Shown: positions 17,221-26,182 of the stretch, one piece after another
Layout of the letters: each line of letters begins with the position of its first letter
Position numbering within the stretch: position 1 is the first letter of the stretch
Assembly: GCA_902623995.1 (NCBI GenBank)
Contig: CACNWE010000005.1
Location: forward strand, 62,001-126,000
DNA length: 64,000 nucleotides
Direction of reading: 5' to 3'
DNA from: an uncultured SAR116 cluster alpha proteobacterium
GTDB taxonomy: Bacteria; Pseudomonadota; Alphaproteobacteria; Puniceispirillales; Marisalimonadaceae
The notes under the pieces: model-generated
The model's input: only the letters and a program-made list of their open reading frames with translations
Databases searched by the model: none
Told to the model about the DNA's origin: nothing
Made by a program: the position numbers and the translations under genes

Positions 17221-18093
17221 CTAACCTCTTCTAGAAGTTTCGTATTTGCTTGATATTTCATAATAATCATCAAATCCAATTTTATGTCTTAAATCATTAA
17301 AATCTAGTAATAACTCAGATCTATCTTCATCTTTCATTAGTAAATTTAATGAGTTTGTCATAGCTTTCATTGCTGAACTCATAACGGTAAGTGGATAAAC
17401 GGCAAGTTTGTAACCAATTTCTGTCAATTCTTTCATGGATAAATTTGGTGTAATACCTCCCTCAACAATGTTAGCTATTTTAACACCAGGAATTTCTTTA
17501 CATATTGTTCTCATTTCTTCTTTGTTTTTTGGAGCTTCAACAAACATGATATCTGCCCCAAGTTCATAAAATTTTTGTGATCTTAATATTGCCTCACTCA
17601 GACCATGAGTGTGATTGGCATCTGTTCTGGCCATAATTAAAATATCATAACCTTCATTTCTCATATCAGTAGCTGCCCTTATTCTATCAAATGCCTCCTC
17701 ACGATTTACCACATCCTTTCCTGGAGTGTGACCACAACGCTTGGGCGCTAATTGATCTTCAATCAATATGCCAGCACAACCTGCCTTAGAACATTCTTTC
17801 AATGTTCTACGAACGTTCATGGCATTCCCATAACCTGTGTCTCCATCTACGATCATCGGTATATCAATTGCGTTACAAATATTATTTGCTTGGTCAAAAA
17901 CTTCTGAGAAGGTCATAAGCCCAAGATCTGGAGATCCTATCCTAGAGGCGGACGCAGCAAAACCTGACATAAAGGTTACATCAAAATTTGCTTGTTGTAT
18001 TAATTTAGCAGATAAAGCATCAAAACAAGACGGTATTGGAATAAAAAGTTTTTCTTTTAAAATCTTTCTTAAATTATCAGGCTTACTCATCAT
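17221..18093 (-). CDS. Isocitrate lyase/PEP mutase superfamily C-C lyase
   Basis: A (beta/alpha)8 enzyme of 290 residues. VDGDTGYGNAMNVRRT (residues 82-97) holds the metal-binding Asp pair, and KRCGH (118-122) is the catalytic loop with the Cys used by true lyases such as methylisocitrate lyase and 2,3-dimethylmalate lyase; phosphonopyruvate enzymes lack that cysteine pattern. FIPIPSCFDALSAKL and MSGFAASASRIG also fit. The likely reaction is retro-aldol cleavage of a branched 2-hydroxy dicarboxylate to pyruvate plus another acid, but the substrate is not readable. It sits between the MdeB-like gene (49 nt) and an alcohol dehydrogenase (26 nt). Confidence 0.85.
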   Translation of the reverse strand: MMSKPDNLRKILKEKLFIPIPSCFDALSAKLIQQANFDVTFMSGFAASASRIGSPDLGLMTFSEVFDQANNICNAIDIPMIVDGDTGYGNAMNVRRTLKECSKAGCAGILIEDQLAPKRCGHTPGKDVVNREEAFDRIRAATDMRNEGYDILIMARTDANHTHGLSEAILRSQKFYELGADIMFVEAPKNKEEMRTICKEIPGVKIANIVEGGITPNLSMKELTEIGYKLAVYPLTVMSSAMKAMTNSLNLLMKDEDRSELLLDFNDLRHKIGFDDYYEISSKYETSRRG

Positions 18094-18141
18094 TTTATTT
18101 CTTTCTATATAAGTCCTGTATATCTTAATATTAAGAATTAC

Positions 18142-20439
18142 TTAGGCTAAGTTAAAGCCTAGGTTACTTATATTGCCAGAGTCAATTGTAAACTCTGTCA
18201 AAAGTTCTTTTATATTTCCAGTTTGTCCAAAGCGATCAACTCCAAGAGGTATTACTTTATGACCAAGGACAGAGCCTAACCAAGATAATGTTAATTGATG
18301 ACCATCAATTACTGTTAAAATTTTAGTGTCTCTTGGAACATCTTTTAATAAATTTTCAATAAGAGATTCAGTTTTATTTTGATTTGTAGATAAATGTTTA
18401 TCTTTCCAGTTACTTAATAATAAATCTGAACTCGTAATAGCTAAGACTCCAATATCTCTAAATTTTTCTCCTAAATTAGCAGTTGCTTCAATAACTTCTG
18501 CTGCTATAACACCTTGATAGGCTAATATGATTTCTGGATTTGAACCAGGTTGCTTTAACCAATATCCTCCCTTCAAAATTTGATCTTGTAAATCTTTAGT
18601 TAATTCTCTAGATGGTTGATCAATAGATCGAGTGCTTAATCTGATATATACTGAACCACCATTTTCATCTTGCAAATAATTGAAACTATAGTTCATAATA
18701 ATTGACAATTCATCTGCAAAAGCAGGTTCAAAACTTAATAAGCCTGGCTGACTTATTCCAGTTAAAGGAGTTCCTATAGATTGATGTGCGCCGCCCTCTG
18801 GTGCTAGGGAGACACCAGAGGGAGTTCCTACAATTATAAATCTTGCATCTTGATAACAGGCATAGTTTAGGGCATCTAAACCTCGTGCTATAAACGGATC
18901 ATAAACTGTACCTATAGGGAAAAGTCTTTCATTAAACAACTCATGAGAAAGACCAGCAGATCCAAGCATTATAAATAAATTCATTTCAGCTATACCAAGT
19001 TCTATATGCTGGCCATCTGGAGAAAAAATCCATTTTTGAGCTGAAGGTATCTTCCTATCCTTAAAAATATCAGAATTATCTTTTCTACTGAACAATCCTC
19101 TCCTATTAATCCATGATCCAAGGTTAGTAGAAACTGATACATCGGGTGATGTGGTTACAATTCTTTGCGTAAATTCAGTATTGTTTTTTGCATAAGAGTC
19201 TAAAATTTTTCCAAACGCACTTTGAGTAGATATTTTATTATCATTAATCAAAATAGGTTCATCAATTACTACTTTATTTCCACTAAATTTTCTATGACCT
19301 GCTTTTTGAAAAGGTAAGTTTTTAATATATTCATCTATATTTAAATGTTTTTTTTCATCAGAAAAATTATTCCATTCCTCACCATCATTAATTTCTAATT
19401 TAGATTTAAAATCGTTCATTTGAGCTTTCGTCATAAGACCAGCATGATTATCTTTATGGCCCGCTAATGGAGTGCCCCACCCTTTAATTGTGTATGCAAT
19501 AAATGCAGTAGGTTTATCATCTTTTATATTGTTAAATGCTTCACACAATGTTGAAATACAGTGACCACCTAAATTTGACATTAATTCTAAAAAATCAGAA
19601 TCAGATCTTTTGTTAATTAATTTTGAAACCTCAGATTGATCGCCAATATCATCTAAGATTCTTTTTTTAAAAACTTCACCACCTTCAAATATCAAAGCTG
19701 AATATAATTGATTAGGACAATCATCAATCCATTTTTTTAATTTATTTCCACCAGGCTCTTTAAATGCTTCCTCTTGTAATTTTCCATATTTTAATACCAC
19801 AAGGTTCCAATCAAATGCTGAAAAAACAGAGCTTAGTCGCTCTGAAAGTCCTTCATGAACAACACCATCAAGTGACTGCCGATTATAATCAATTATCCAC
19901 CAAACATTTCTTAAATCATGTTTCCAACCTTCTTGAAGACATTCATAAACATTACCCTCATCAAGCTCTGCATCACCAACTAATGCAATCATTCTCCCTA
20001 GAGGTTTATTTTTATAAAATTTTTTTCTTGCAACATAATCCTGAATTAGAGAAATAAAACTTGTCATTGCAACACCCAAACCTACTGATCCAGTTGAAAT
20101 GTCAACATCGTCTATATCTTTTGTTCTAGAAGGGTATGATTGTGCGCCACCAAAACCTCTAAAATTTTGAATTTTTTCTTTAGTTTGCAATCCAGATAAA
20201 TACTGAATAGCATGAAATACTGGACTTGCATGAGGTTTAACTGCAACTCTGTCTTCAGGTCTTAAAATACTAAAATACAAAGCTGTCATTATTGAAACTA
20301 TTGAAGCAGAACTAGCTTGATGACCACCAACTTTAAGTCCATCTTGATTTTCTCTAATGTGATTTGCATTATGAATCATCCAACAAGCAAGCCACAACAC
20401 TTTCTTTTCAATTTTTTTTAAAATATCAACATCATTCAT
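18142..20439 (-). CDS. AceE/MdeB-like thiamine-diphosphate 2-oxoacid dehydrogenase E1 (transketolase fold)
   Basis: A 765-residue protein with the three-domain transketolase layout in one chain, as in homodimeric E1 AceE. KVGGHQASSASIV (37-49) is the conserved His segment, and GDAELDEGN (155-163) with N186 forms the ThDP-Mg motif. GWGTPLAGHKDNH and LAPEGGAHQSIGTPL are AceE-like, and VDRFGQTGN near the C-terminus is the AceE-type ending. It is shorter than E. coli AceE (about 887). Family knowledge: MdeB of Pseudomonas is an AceE homologue acting on 2-oxobutyrate, with an Lrp-type regulator gene nearby. No E2 or E3 gene is present. It is the first gene of the nitrile hydratase operon. Confidence 0.8.
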   Translation of the reverse strand: MNDVDILKKIEKKVLWLACWMIHNANHIRENQDGLKVGGHQASSASIVSIMTALYFSILRPEDRVAVKPHASPVFHAIQYLSGLQTKEKIQNFRGFGGAQSYPSRTKDIDDVDISTGSVGLGVAMTSFISLIQDYVARKKFYKNKPLGRMIALVGDAELDEGNVYECLQEGWKHDLRNVWWIIDYNRQSLDGVVHEGLSERLSSVFSAFDWNLVVLKYGKLQEEAFKEPGGNKLKKWIDDCPNQLYSALIFEGGEVFKKRILDDIGDQSEVSKLINKRSDSDFLELMSNLGGHCISTLCEAFNNIKDDKPTAFIAYTIKGWGTPLAGHKDNHAGLMTKAQMNDFKSKLEINDGEEWNNFSDEKKHLNIDEYIKNLPFQKAGHRKFSGNKVVIDEPILINDNKISTQSAFGKILDSYAKNNTEFTQRIVTTSPDVSVSTNLGSWINRRGLFSRKDNSDIFKDRKIPSAQKWIFSPDGQHIELGIAEMNLFIMLGSAGLSHELFNERLFPIGTVYDPFIARGLDALNYACYQDARFIIVGTPSGVSLAPEGGAHQSIGTPLTGISQPGLLSFEPAFADELSIIMNYSFNYLQDENGGSVYIRLSTRSIDQPSRELTKDLQDQILKGGYWLKQPGSNPEIILAYQGVIAAEVIEATANLGEKFRDIGVLAITSSDLLLSNWKDKHLSTNQNKTESLIENLLKDVPRDTKILTVIDGHQLTLSWLGSVLGHKVIPLGVDRFGQTGNIKELLTEFTIDSGNISNLGFNLA

Positions 20440-20561
20440 TTTTTTACTTTAGCATCTTTCAAATGGAATGAATGACTAAATATTATAAAAATACTTCTAA
20501 AATTAATATTATCTGCTAATATAAATCTATTAGTAAAATATTATATTAAAATAGGATTTTT
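20440..20561. promoter_or_regulatory. Divergent control region between the E1-like operon and the Lrp/AsnC gene
   Basis: This 122-nt spacer must hold promoters for both the seven-gene minus-strand operon and the lrp-like gene. It is extremely AT-rich. An 8-base direct repeat, AATATTAT, occurs twice about 20 nt apart near 20483 and 20503, a spacing compatible with phased Lrp binding. I see no strong -35/-10 pair in either direction. The operator assignment is an inference from the divergent layout and the regulator family. Confidence 0.35.
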
Positions 20562-21029
20562 TTGAGCAATATTGATAAAATAGATCAAAAAATTATTTTT
20601 TATCTTCAGCAAAATGGAAAATTAACAAATTTTGAGTTAGCTGAAAAAGTTGGCTTGTCACCTTCTCCTTGCTTAAGAAGAGTAAAAACCTTAGAGCAAA
20701 AAGGTTTAATAGCTGGTTATACAGCTATAATTGATGAAATTGCTTATGGTTATCCGGTAACTGCTTTTGTATCTGTTAGATTAGAGAATCAAACTGATCA
20801 AATTTTAAAATCATTTGAAAAAGAAGTAATATCTTTAGATGCTGTTATGGATTGTTGGTTAGTAACTGGAAATAGAGATTATTTATTAAGAGTTGTTGCG
20901 ACTGACTTAAAAAACTATGAAATATTTATGAGAGAAGAACTCACAAAGGTTAAAGGTATTGCATCAATAGAAACAAATTTTGCGCTAGGAAGAGTTAAAA
21001 CAATAAATACCTTACCTATAAATTATTAA
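20562..21029 (+). CDS. Lrp/AsnC family transcriptional regulator
   Basis: A 155-residue DNA-binding regulator. Residues 1-60 form the AsnC winged helix (IDKIDQKIIFYLQQNGKLTN, LAEKVGLSPSPCLRRVKTLE), and the rest is an effector-binding Lrp/RAM domain (AFVSVRLEN, VMDCWLVTGNRDYLLRV). Start codon TTG at 20562, with AGGA 5 nt upstream. The SPSPCLRR recognition helix is typical of AsnC proteins that sense 2-oxo or amino acids. It is divergent from the AceE/MdeB-like operon, and such pairs (mdeB with mdeR in Pseudomonas) are usually regulator and target, so it most likely controls 13225-20439. Confidence 0.9.
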   Translation: MSNIDKIDQKIIFYLQQNGKLTNFELAEKVGLSPSPCLRRVKTLEQKGLIAGYTAIIDEIAYGYPVTAFVSVRLENQTDQILKSFEKEVISLDAVMDCWLVTGNRDYLLRVVATDLKNYEIFMREELTKVKGIASIETNFALGRVKTINTLPINY

Positions 21030-21049
21030 TAATTTATGTTGTTTGAAAA

Positions 21050-21955
21050 TTGATAAAGAATTTAAAAAATATAAATGCTGGAGATTTAAATGTAAGCTAC
21101 TTTGAGGCAGGTTCAAGAAAAGGTTTACCTGTAATACTTCTGCATGGCTTTCCATACGATATTCACGCTTACAAAGAAGTAGCCCCGTTATTAATGTCAA
21201 GCTGCAGAATAATTATTCCTTACTTAAGAGGGTATGGACACACAATTTTTTTACATAATGATACCTTACGTTCAGGTCAACAAGCAGCACTTGGATTTGA
21301 CTTGTTAAAACTTATGGACGCACTCAAAATAGATAAAGCAATTTTAGGAGGATATGATTGGGGCGGCAGGGCAGCTTGCATAGTTGCTGCACTATATCCA
21401 AATAAGTGTTTAGGTATAGTTTCCTGCAACGGCTACAATATTCAAGACATAAAAAAGTCATCAATACCAGTTAAACCAGAAACTGAACAAAAATTGTGGT
21501 ATCAATATTTTTTCCATAGTGAAAGGGGACGAAATGGTCTTTTAAATCAACGTCATGATTTTATAAAATTTATTTGGAAAACATGGTCACCAACCTGGGA
21601 TGTTAATAATAATTTATATAATTTAAGTGCTAATGCTTTTGAGAATCCTGATTTTGTAGAAGTAGTCATTCATAGTTACCGGCATCGATTTGGGCTAGTA
21701 TGTGGAGACAAAAGGTTTGAAAAATTAGAAAAGAAATTATCTAAACAGCCTGTTATTTCTGCGCCCGCCATAACAATTGACGGTGATAATGACGGCGTGA
21801 CCGGATTATCTGATATTGCAAAAATTAAACAAAAATTTTCAAATCATCTCAAACATGAAATTCTTCCAAATATTGGTCATAATGTACCTCAGGAGGACCC
21901 TAAAAATTTTTCCAAAGCCATTTTACATATAATAAAGATTCACAAAAATTTATAA
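21050..21955 (+). CDS. Alpha/beta hydrolase with aspartate nucleophile (epoxide hydrolase/dehalogenase-like)
   Basis: A 301-residue alpha/beta hydrolase. LLHGFPYDIHAY is the HGxP oxyanion motif, and the nucleophile elbow is GGYDWGGRAA, with Asp103 where esterases carry Ser. An Asp nucleophile indicates epoxide hydrolase, haloalkane or fluoroacetate dehalogenase chemistry through an alkyl-enzyme ester. The acid is probably in DGDNDGV and the base is His in IGHNVPQEDP. Start codon TTG at 21050, 20 nt after the lrp stop, so it may be co-transcribed with the regulator. Its end overlaps the convergent aminotransferase gene by 6 nt. Confidence 0.82.
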   Translation: MIKNLKNINAGDLNVSYFEAGSRKGLPVILLHGFPYDIHAYKEVAPLLMSSCRIIIPYLRGYGHTIFLHNDTLRSGQQAALGFDLLKLMDALKIDKAILGGYDWGGRAACIVAALYPNKCLGIVSCNGYNIQDIKKSSIPVKPETEQKLWYQYFFHSERGRNGLLNQRHDFIKFIWKTWSPTWDVNNNLYNLSANAFENPDFVEVVIHSYRHRFGLVCGDKRFEKLEKKLSKQPVISAPAITIDGDNDGVTGLSDIAKIKQKFSNHLKHEILPNIGHNVPQEDPKNFSKAILHIIKIHKNL

Positions 21956-23158
21956 ATTTGCAATCTTTGTGGGTATTCCAAATTCTTTTCTACATATTAT
22001 AGCCAAACGTTTAATGCCCTCATCAATTTCTTTAATTGAAGGATTACCAAAGCAAAGTCTCATTTTATGTCTACCACTTTTGTTAATTGACCATTCATTT
22101 CCTGGATTTATAGCCACACCATCTTTTAATGCCAATTCGTAAAGACGAGATGTATCTACTTTTTTATGCATGTCAACCCAAACAAAAATTCCACCATCAG
22201 GTTTTTTATATTCAGCAGAAGAACCAAAATATTTGTCCAAAGCATTGCATATAGCTTCTGATTTTTTTTGCAATTTATTTTTTATTGTTTTGACATGTGA
22301 ATTAAAATTTTCTTTACAAAACTCTGCCAGTGCCATTTGTTCTAATGATCCGCTACCTGCATCAGTTTTATAAGGTAATATTCTTGATAAAACTTCCCAA
22401 TTGGCAATTAAATAACCAACTCTAAGTGCAGGTGCAATTGATTTAGAAAAAGATCCACAGTAAGTAACATATCCTTCTTTATCAAATGACTTTATCGCAG
22501 GGGGTCTTTCTTTTTCAAAAAGAAGATCTGCGTAACAATCATCTTCAAAAATTGGTATTTGATATTTTTTTGATAATTTTATTAGTTGCTTTCTTTTAGC
22601 AACAGACATTACTGTTCCAGTAGGGTTTTGAATTGTTGGGATCGTGTAAATATATCTTGGGATTATTTCTTTTTTCTGAAGATCATTTAACTCTTGCTCT
22701 AGGATTTTTAAATTCATTCCGTCTTTTTCTAGAGGTATTCCGACCATGTTTACACCAAGTCTTCTCAGCCTTGAAATAGTTCCTCCATAATTTTCCTCTT
22801 CAATTATTACTGTATCTCCTTTTCTAAGAAATGTCTGGTTTACAAGATCTAAAGCTTGCAATGAACCAGAAAGAACTAATATCTCTCTTTCGGAACAATT
22901 AATTTTTGAACTAATTTTTAATTGATTTGATATAAATTTTCTTAATGGTAAAAAGCCCTGAGGACCACTTTCTAGTCCATATTTCGCTAGAGTTTTTCCC
23001 TCTTTTAATATTATTTTATTGAGAGAGTCCTTTATAGGTTGCACAGGGATACTATCACTATCAATATGCCCTCCTACAAAATTGTATTTTGGAAAACCTT
23101 TCCATTCCACTGCTGGTTTTAGAGCGTCTAAATGTAAAAAATTATTAATGTTAAACAT
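21950..23158 (-). CDS. PLP-dependent aminotransferase, class I/II (2-aminoadipate/LysN-like)
   Basis: A 402-residue fold-type-I aminotransferase. TYGLESGPQG-like YGLESGPQGFLPLRKFI, SGSLQALDLVNQTF, the PTIQNPTGTVMS loop, EDDCYADLL (Asp207 pairs with the PLP ring) and GSFSKSIAPALRVGY (Lys239 Schiff base) are all present, and a carboxylate-binding Arg lies in KMRLCFGNP. The sequence style is that of the LysN/Aro8/MocR-catalytic group, without the GntR DNA-binding domain. The amino donor is not predictable. It is a single gene whose upstream region is shared with the divergent SCP2-like gene. Confidence 0.88.
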   Translation of the reverse strand: MFNINNFLHLDALKPAVEWKGFPKYNFVGGHIDSDSIPVQPIKDSLNKIILKEGKTLAKYGLESGPQGFLPLRKFISNQLKISSKINCSEREILVLSGSLQALDLVNQTFLRKGDTVIIEEENYGGTISRLRRLGVNMVGIPLEKDGMNLKILEQELNDLQKKEIIPRYIYTIPTIQNPTGTVMSVAKRKQLIKLSKKYQIPIFEDDCYADLLFEKERPPAIKSFDKEGYVTYCGSFSKSIAPALRVGYLIANWEVLSRILPYKTDAGSGSLEQMALAEFCKENFNSHVKTIKNKLQKKSEAICNALDKYFGSSAEYKKPDGGIFVWVDMHKKVDTSRLYELALKDGVAINPGNEWSINKSGRHKMRLCFGNPSIKEIDEGIKRLAIICRKEFGIPTKIANL

Positions 23159-23250
23159 TTCTTCTCCTATATTATAAACTTATACCAAAGATTCCTTTTG
23201 TAAAATATTTATAAAGATTTATATTTTTACATAATGGAAAGAATATAGTT

Positions 23251-23619
23251 ATGCTATCAATCGAAAATTGGATAAACAACATAAATTCCAATAAAAGATT
23301 AATTGAAAATGGTCGTTGGTTAAATATCACTTTCACATTTGGTATTGGAGAAAAAGATTATTTATTTGAGATCCTAAGTGGAAATGTATTGTCTATAAAT
23401 GAAAGAGAAATTTTAACACAAAGTGGAACTTTTAAAATTTATGGTCAAAGGGATAGTTGGAAAAAACATTGGTTAAAAGTACCTCCAAGAGATTATCATG
23501 ATATCTTTGCTATGCTTGCAAAAAAAATTATATATATAGATGGAGATCTAACCCCATTTATACAAAACCTTCAATATTTCAAGGATCTAATAGCTTCTAA
23601 TAGGGATATGCATGACTGA
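23251..23619 (+). CDS. Small SCP2-like domain protein
   Basis: A 122-residue protein without signal peptide or membrane helix. Its pattern of strands followed by helices (ITFTFGIGEKDYLFEILSGN, SGTFKIYGQRDSWKKHW, AKKIIYIDGDLTPFIQNLQY) resembles SCP2 sterol-carrier-like domains, in which a substrate-sized W and a late GD precede the last helix. The match is by eye and only moderate. It overlaps the following hydrolase gene by 8 nt, so the two are translationally coupled and probably act on the same ligand. I cannot name the ligand. Confidence 0.5.
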   Translation: MLSIENWINNINSNKRLIENGRWLNITFTFGIGEKDYLFEILSGNVLSINEREILTQSGTFKIYGQRDSWKKHWLKVPPRDYHDIFAMLAKKIIYIDGDLTPFIQNLQYFKDLIASNRDMHD

Positions 23620-24460
23620 TTTAAACTTTGAGGATATTATTGGCAGATATTTTAATTTAAATTTAAAGAAGGACAATTATAGAATTTATGTTGAGGAGGC
23701 AGGACAGGGGACACCTCTATTATGCCTGCATACAGCTGGGTCTGATGGAAGACAATTTCGACATATTTTAAATGATAAAAGAATTACAAATAATTATAGA
23801 GTAATTGTTTTTGATTTGCCTTGGCATGGGAAATCCAACCCACCAGAAGGTTATGAATTGAAAGACTATAAACTAACTACAAATCTTTACAAAGAAATAA
23901 TAATGTCTTTTTGTAAGCAATATGAATTAATTGATCCAGTTATAATGGGTTGCTCAATGGGTGGAAGAGTAGTCTTACATCTTGCCCTAGAACATTGTGA
24001 TTACTTTAAAGCTGTGATTGCACTTGAAGGTTCTGACAAACTTGAACCTTATTATGATCTAGATTGGCTGCACAGACCAGATGTGCATGGTGGTTTAGTT
24101 CAAGCGGCATTTGTTTCCTCACAAATAGCACCTCAGAGCCCAAATAATTTTAAACATGAAACTTTATGGCATTATATGCAAGGAGGGCCCGGCGTTTTCA
24201 AAGGAGATCTTTATTTTTATTGGCATGACGGAGACTTTGATGACCGTTCAAATTTAATAGATACTTCAAAATGTCCAGTATATCTTTTATCAGGTGAATA
24301 TGATTGTTCTTGTACACCTGAGCGGACACTAGAAACAGCAAAAAGAATTAAGGGATCTAAAGCAACTATAATACCAGGAATGGGTCATTTTCCTATGTCA
24401 GAAAACCCAGATTTATTTAAAACTTATATATATCCAATATTAGATGAAATTATAAAATAA
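23612..24460 (+). CDS. Alpha/beta hydrolase
   Basis: A 282-residue serine hydrolase. LLCLHTAGSDGRQF gives the oxyanion loop, DLPWHGKSNPP the strand-4 turn, Ser115 in GCSMGGR the nucleophile, the acid is probably in GEYDCSC and His is in GMGHFPMSENP. It is close in layout to meta-cleavage-product hydrolases and lactonases. It is coupled (8-nt overlap) to the upstream SCP2-like gene, which suggests a shared lipophilic or CoA-linked substrate. It ends 2 nt from the convergent SDR gene stop. Confidence 0.85.
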   Translation: MTDLNFEDIIGRYFNLNLKKDNYRIYVEEAGQGTPLLCLHTAGSDGRQFRHILNDKRITNNYRVIVFDLPWHGKSNPPEGYELKDYKLTTNLYKEIIMSFCKQYELIDPVIMGCSMGGRVVLHLALEHCDYFKAVIALEGSDKLEPYYDLDWLHRPDVHGGLVQAAFVSSQIAPQSPNNFKHETLWHYMQGGPGVFKGDLYFYWHDGDFDDRSNLIDTSKCPVYLLSGEYDCSCTPERTLETAKRIKGSKATIIPGMGHFPMSENPDLFKTYIYPILDEIIK

Positions 24461-24462
24461 AC

Positions 24463-25239
24463 TTATCCGGCCTTTTCTATATTCCCACAAACACTTACAG
24501 CTTGACCAGAAATATTTTTCCCAAGAGGGCTACATAAGAAATGAGCTTGCTCTGCTAAATCTTCGTGAGTTACAAATCTATTCAATGACGCACCAGATAA
24601 AATTTCGTCTCTCATTACTTCGAAAGATACTTTTTTAACTTTAGCCTTTGCGTCAATAACTCGGTTTTGTCTCTCGCCTTCAACGATACCTGGTAAAAGT
24701 GCGTTTGCTCTTATACCCCGGGGACCTAATTCAATTGCTAAACTCTTAACCATGCCTATAACCGCCCATTTTGTAGCTGCGTACGGAATTCTGTAAGCAA
24801 AGCCAACTCTACCAGCAACAGAAGATACCGACAGAATTGATCCATCGTTATTCATACGTGGAACAACTAGTCTCATTGTTTCAAAATGACTTGTAATATT
24901 AACTTGTAAACACTCTTGCCAACCTCCTAGCGTTTGCTCACCAACACCAGCAGTCTCTCCTGCAATCCCAGCATTATTCACTATAATGTCAATTTCTTTT
25001 AGGTAATCAAACCCAGCTTCAACCATAGATGAGATCAATTGGGTTTGCCTAAGGTCACATACAACTGCTTTAATATTATCATCAATATCATTGACTTTGT
25101 TCACAGCTTCAGGATTGATATCACATACAAAGACTTTAGCTCCTGCCTTTTCAAATCTTTTAGCTATTGCGTAACCAATCCCATCAGCTCCAGCTGTTAT
25201 AAGAGCTTTTTTACCTTCAAGAAGTTTTTCGTAGTTCAT
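24463..25239 (-). CDS. Short-chain dehydrogenase/reductase
   Basis: A classical SDR of 258 residues using NAD(H) or NADP(H). The cofactor motif is ITAGADGIGYAIA (TGxxxGIG with A in place of the first G), an acidic VFVCDIN follows strand 2 and favours NAD, NNAGIAG is the structural motif, and Ser in LSVSSVAG with YAATK completes the catalytic triad. PGIVEG follows. It is the last gene of the TRAP-3HCDH-BKACE operon, 10 nt after the BKACE gene, and so probably oxidises or reduces a hydroxy acid intermediate of that pathway (inference). Confidence 0.9.
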   Translation of the reverse strand: MNYEKLLEGKKALITAGADGIGYAIAKRFEKAGAKVFVCDINPEAVNKVNDIDDNIKAVVCDLRQTQLISSMVEAGFDYLKEIDIIVNNAGIAGETAGVGEQTLGGWQECLQVNITSHFETMRLVVPRMNNDGSILSVSSVAGRVGFAYRIPYAATKWAVIGMVKSLAIELGPRGIRANALLPGIVEGERQNRVIDAKAKVKKVSFEVMRDEILSGASLNRFVTHEDLAEQAHFLCSPLGKNISGQAVSVCGNIEKAG

Positions 25240-25249
25240 TTTTAACTTT

Positions 25250-26182
25250 CTAATTTATGTTAGTATTATTTTTTCCTTTTAGCCCTAACATTTCTCTTAC
25301 TTCATCAGGTGATGCAATCTCCAGTGAAAGTCCTTCTAGGATTTCTCTTACCCTTTTTACTTGATCAGCATTTGTTTTAGCTAAATTACCAGGACCGTCC
25401 CATAGAGAATCTTCAAGACCAACACGCACATGAGAACCTAAAGAAGCACCAGTTGCATTCATCCTCATTTGAGTTGCTCCTGCACCGACAACTGACCACT
25501 CATAACCTACTTCACCAAATAATTTATCAGCTGTTTTTTTCATATGTAATAAATTGTCAGCATCAGCACCAATACCACCCATTATTCCCATAACAAATTG
25601 AATAAAGTAAGGACCTTTTAACATACCTTCTCTATGAAAATAATGAAGATTATATAAGTGACCAACATCATAACATTCAAACTCAAATTTAGTTCCATTT
25701 TCATAACCAAATGTCATTATGTTTTCAATATCTTCAAAAGTATTTTTAAAAAGAGAATACTTACTTTTTTCAAGCATTTCTTTTTCCCAAGGATATTTTA
25801 ACTGATTATGTCTTTTGAGCATTGGGAAAAGTCCAAAATTCATTGATCCCATATTCAAGGAAGCAAGTTCTGGTTTAAAATGCATTGCAGGCTTCATTCT
25901 CTCTTCCACTGTCATTTGTGGACCACCTCCAGTTGTAATGTTTATCACTGCATCACACGAGTTGTGAATGGTTGGCAGAAATTTTTGAAATTCTTCCGGA
26001 TCTTGAGTTGGGTGGCCATCATTCTCATCTCGTGCATGCAAATGCAGGACAGCAGCACCAGCTTCATGTGCTGCTAATGAATGTTCAATAACTTCTTCTG
26101 CTGTCACAGGTAAAAACTCTGACATTGAAGGTGTATGTATCGCTCCTGTTACTGCACAGCTGATAATTACTTTTTTAGCCAT
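25250..26182 (-). CDS. Beta-keto acid cleavage enzyme (BKACE, DUF849/Kce family)
   Basis: BKACE enzymes use acetyl-CoA to split a beta-keto acid into acetoacetate and a new acyl-CoA. The 310-residue protein carries the zinc-binding HLHARD motif (His47 and His49), ISCAVTGAIHTPSMS at the start of the barrel, INITTGGGPQMTVEERM, and MGSMNFG, all standard in the family. Known members act on 3-keto-5-aminohexanoate, dehydrocarnitine and others; the specificity residues cannot be judged by eye. It begins one base before the end of the 3-hydroxyacyl-CoA-dehydrogenase-like gene. That dehydrogenase would supply the 3-keto substrate. Confidence 0.92.
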   Translation of the reverse strand: MAKKVIISCAVTGAIHTPSMSEFLPVTAEEVIEHSLAAHEAGAAVLHLHARDENDGHPTQDPEEFQKFLPTIHNSCDAVINITTGGGPQMTVEERMKPAMHFKPELASLNMGSMNFGLFPMLKRHNQLKYPWEKEMLEKSKYSLFKNTFEDIENIMTFGYENGTKFEFECYDVGHLYNLHYFHREGMLKGPYFIQFVMGIMGGIGADADNLLHMKKTADKLFGEVGYEWSVVGAGATQMRMNATGASLGSHVRVGLEDSLWDGPGNLAKTNADQVKRVREILEGLSLEIASPDEVREMLGLKGKNNTNIN

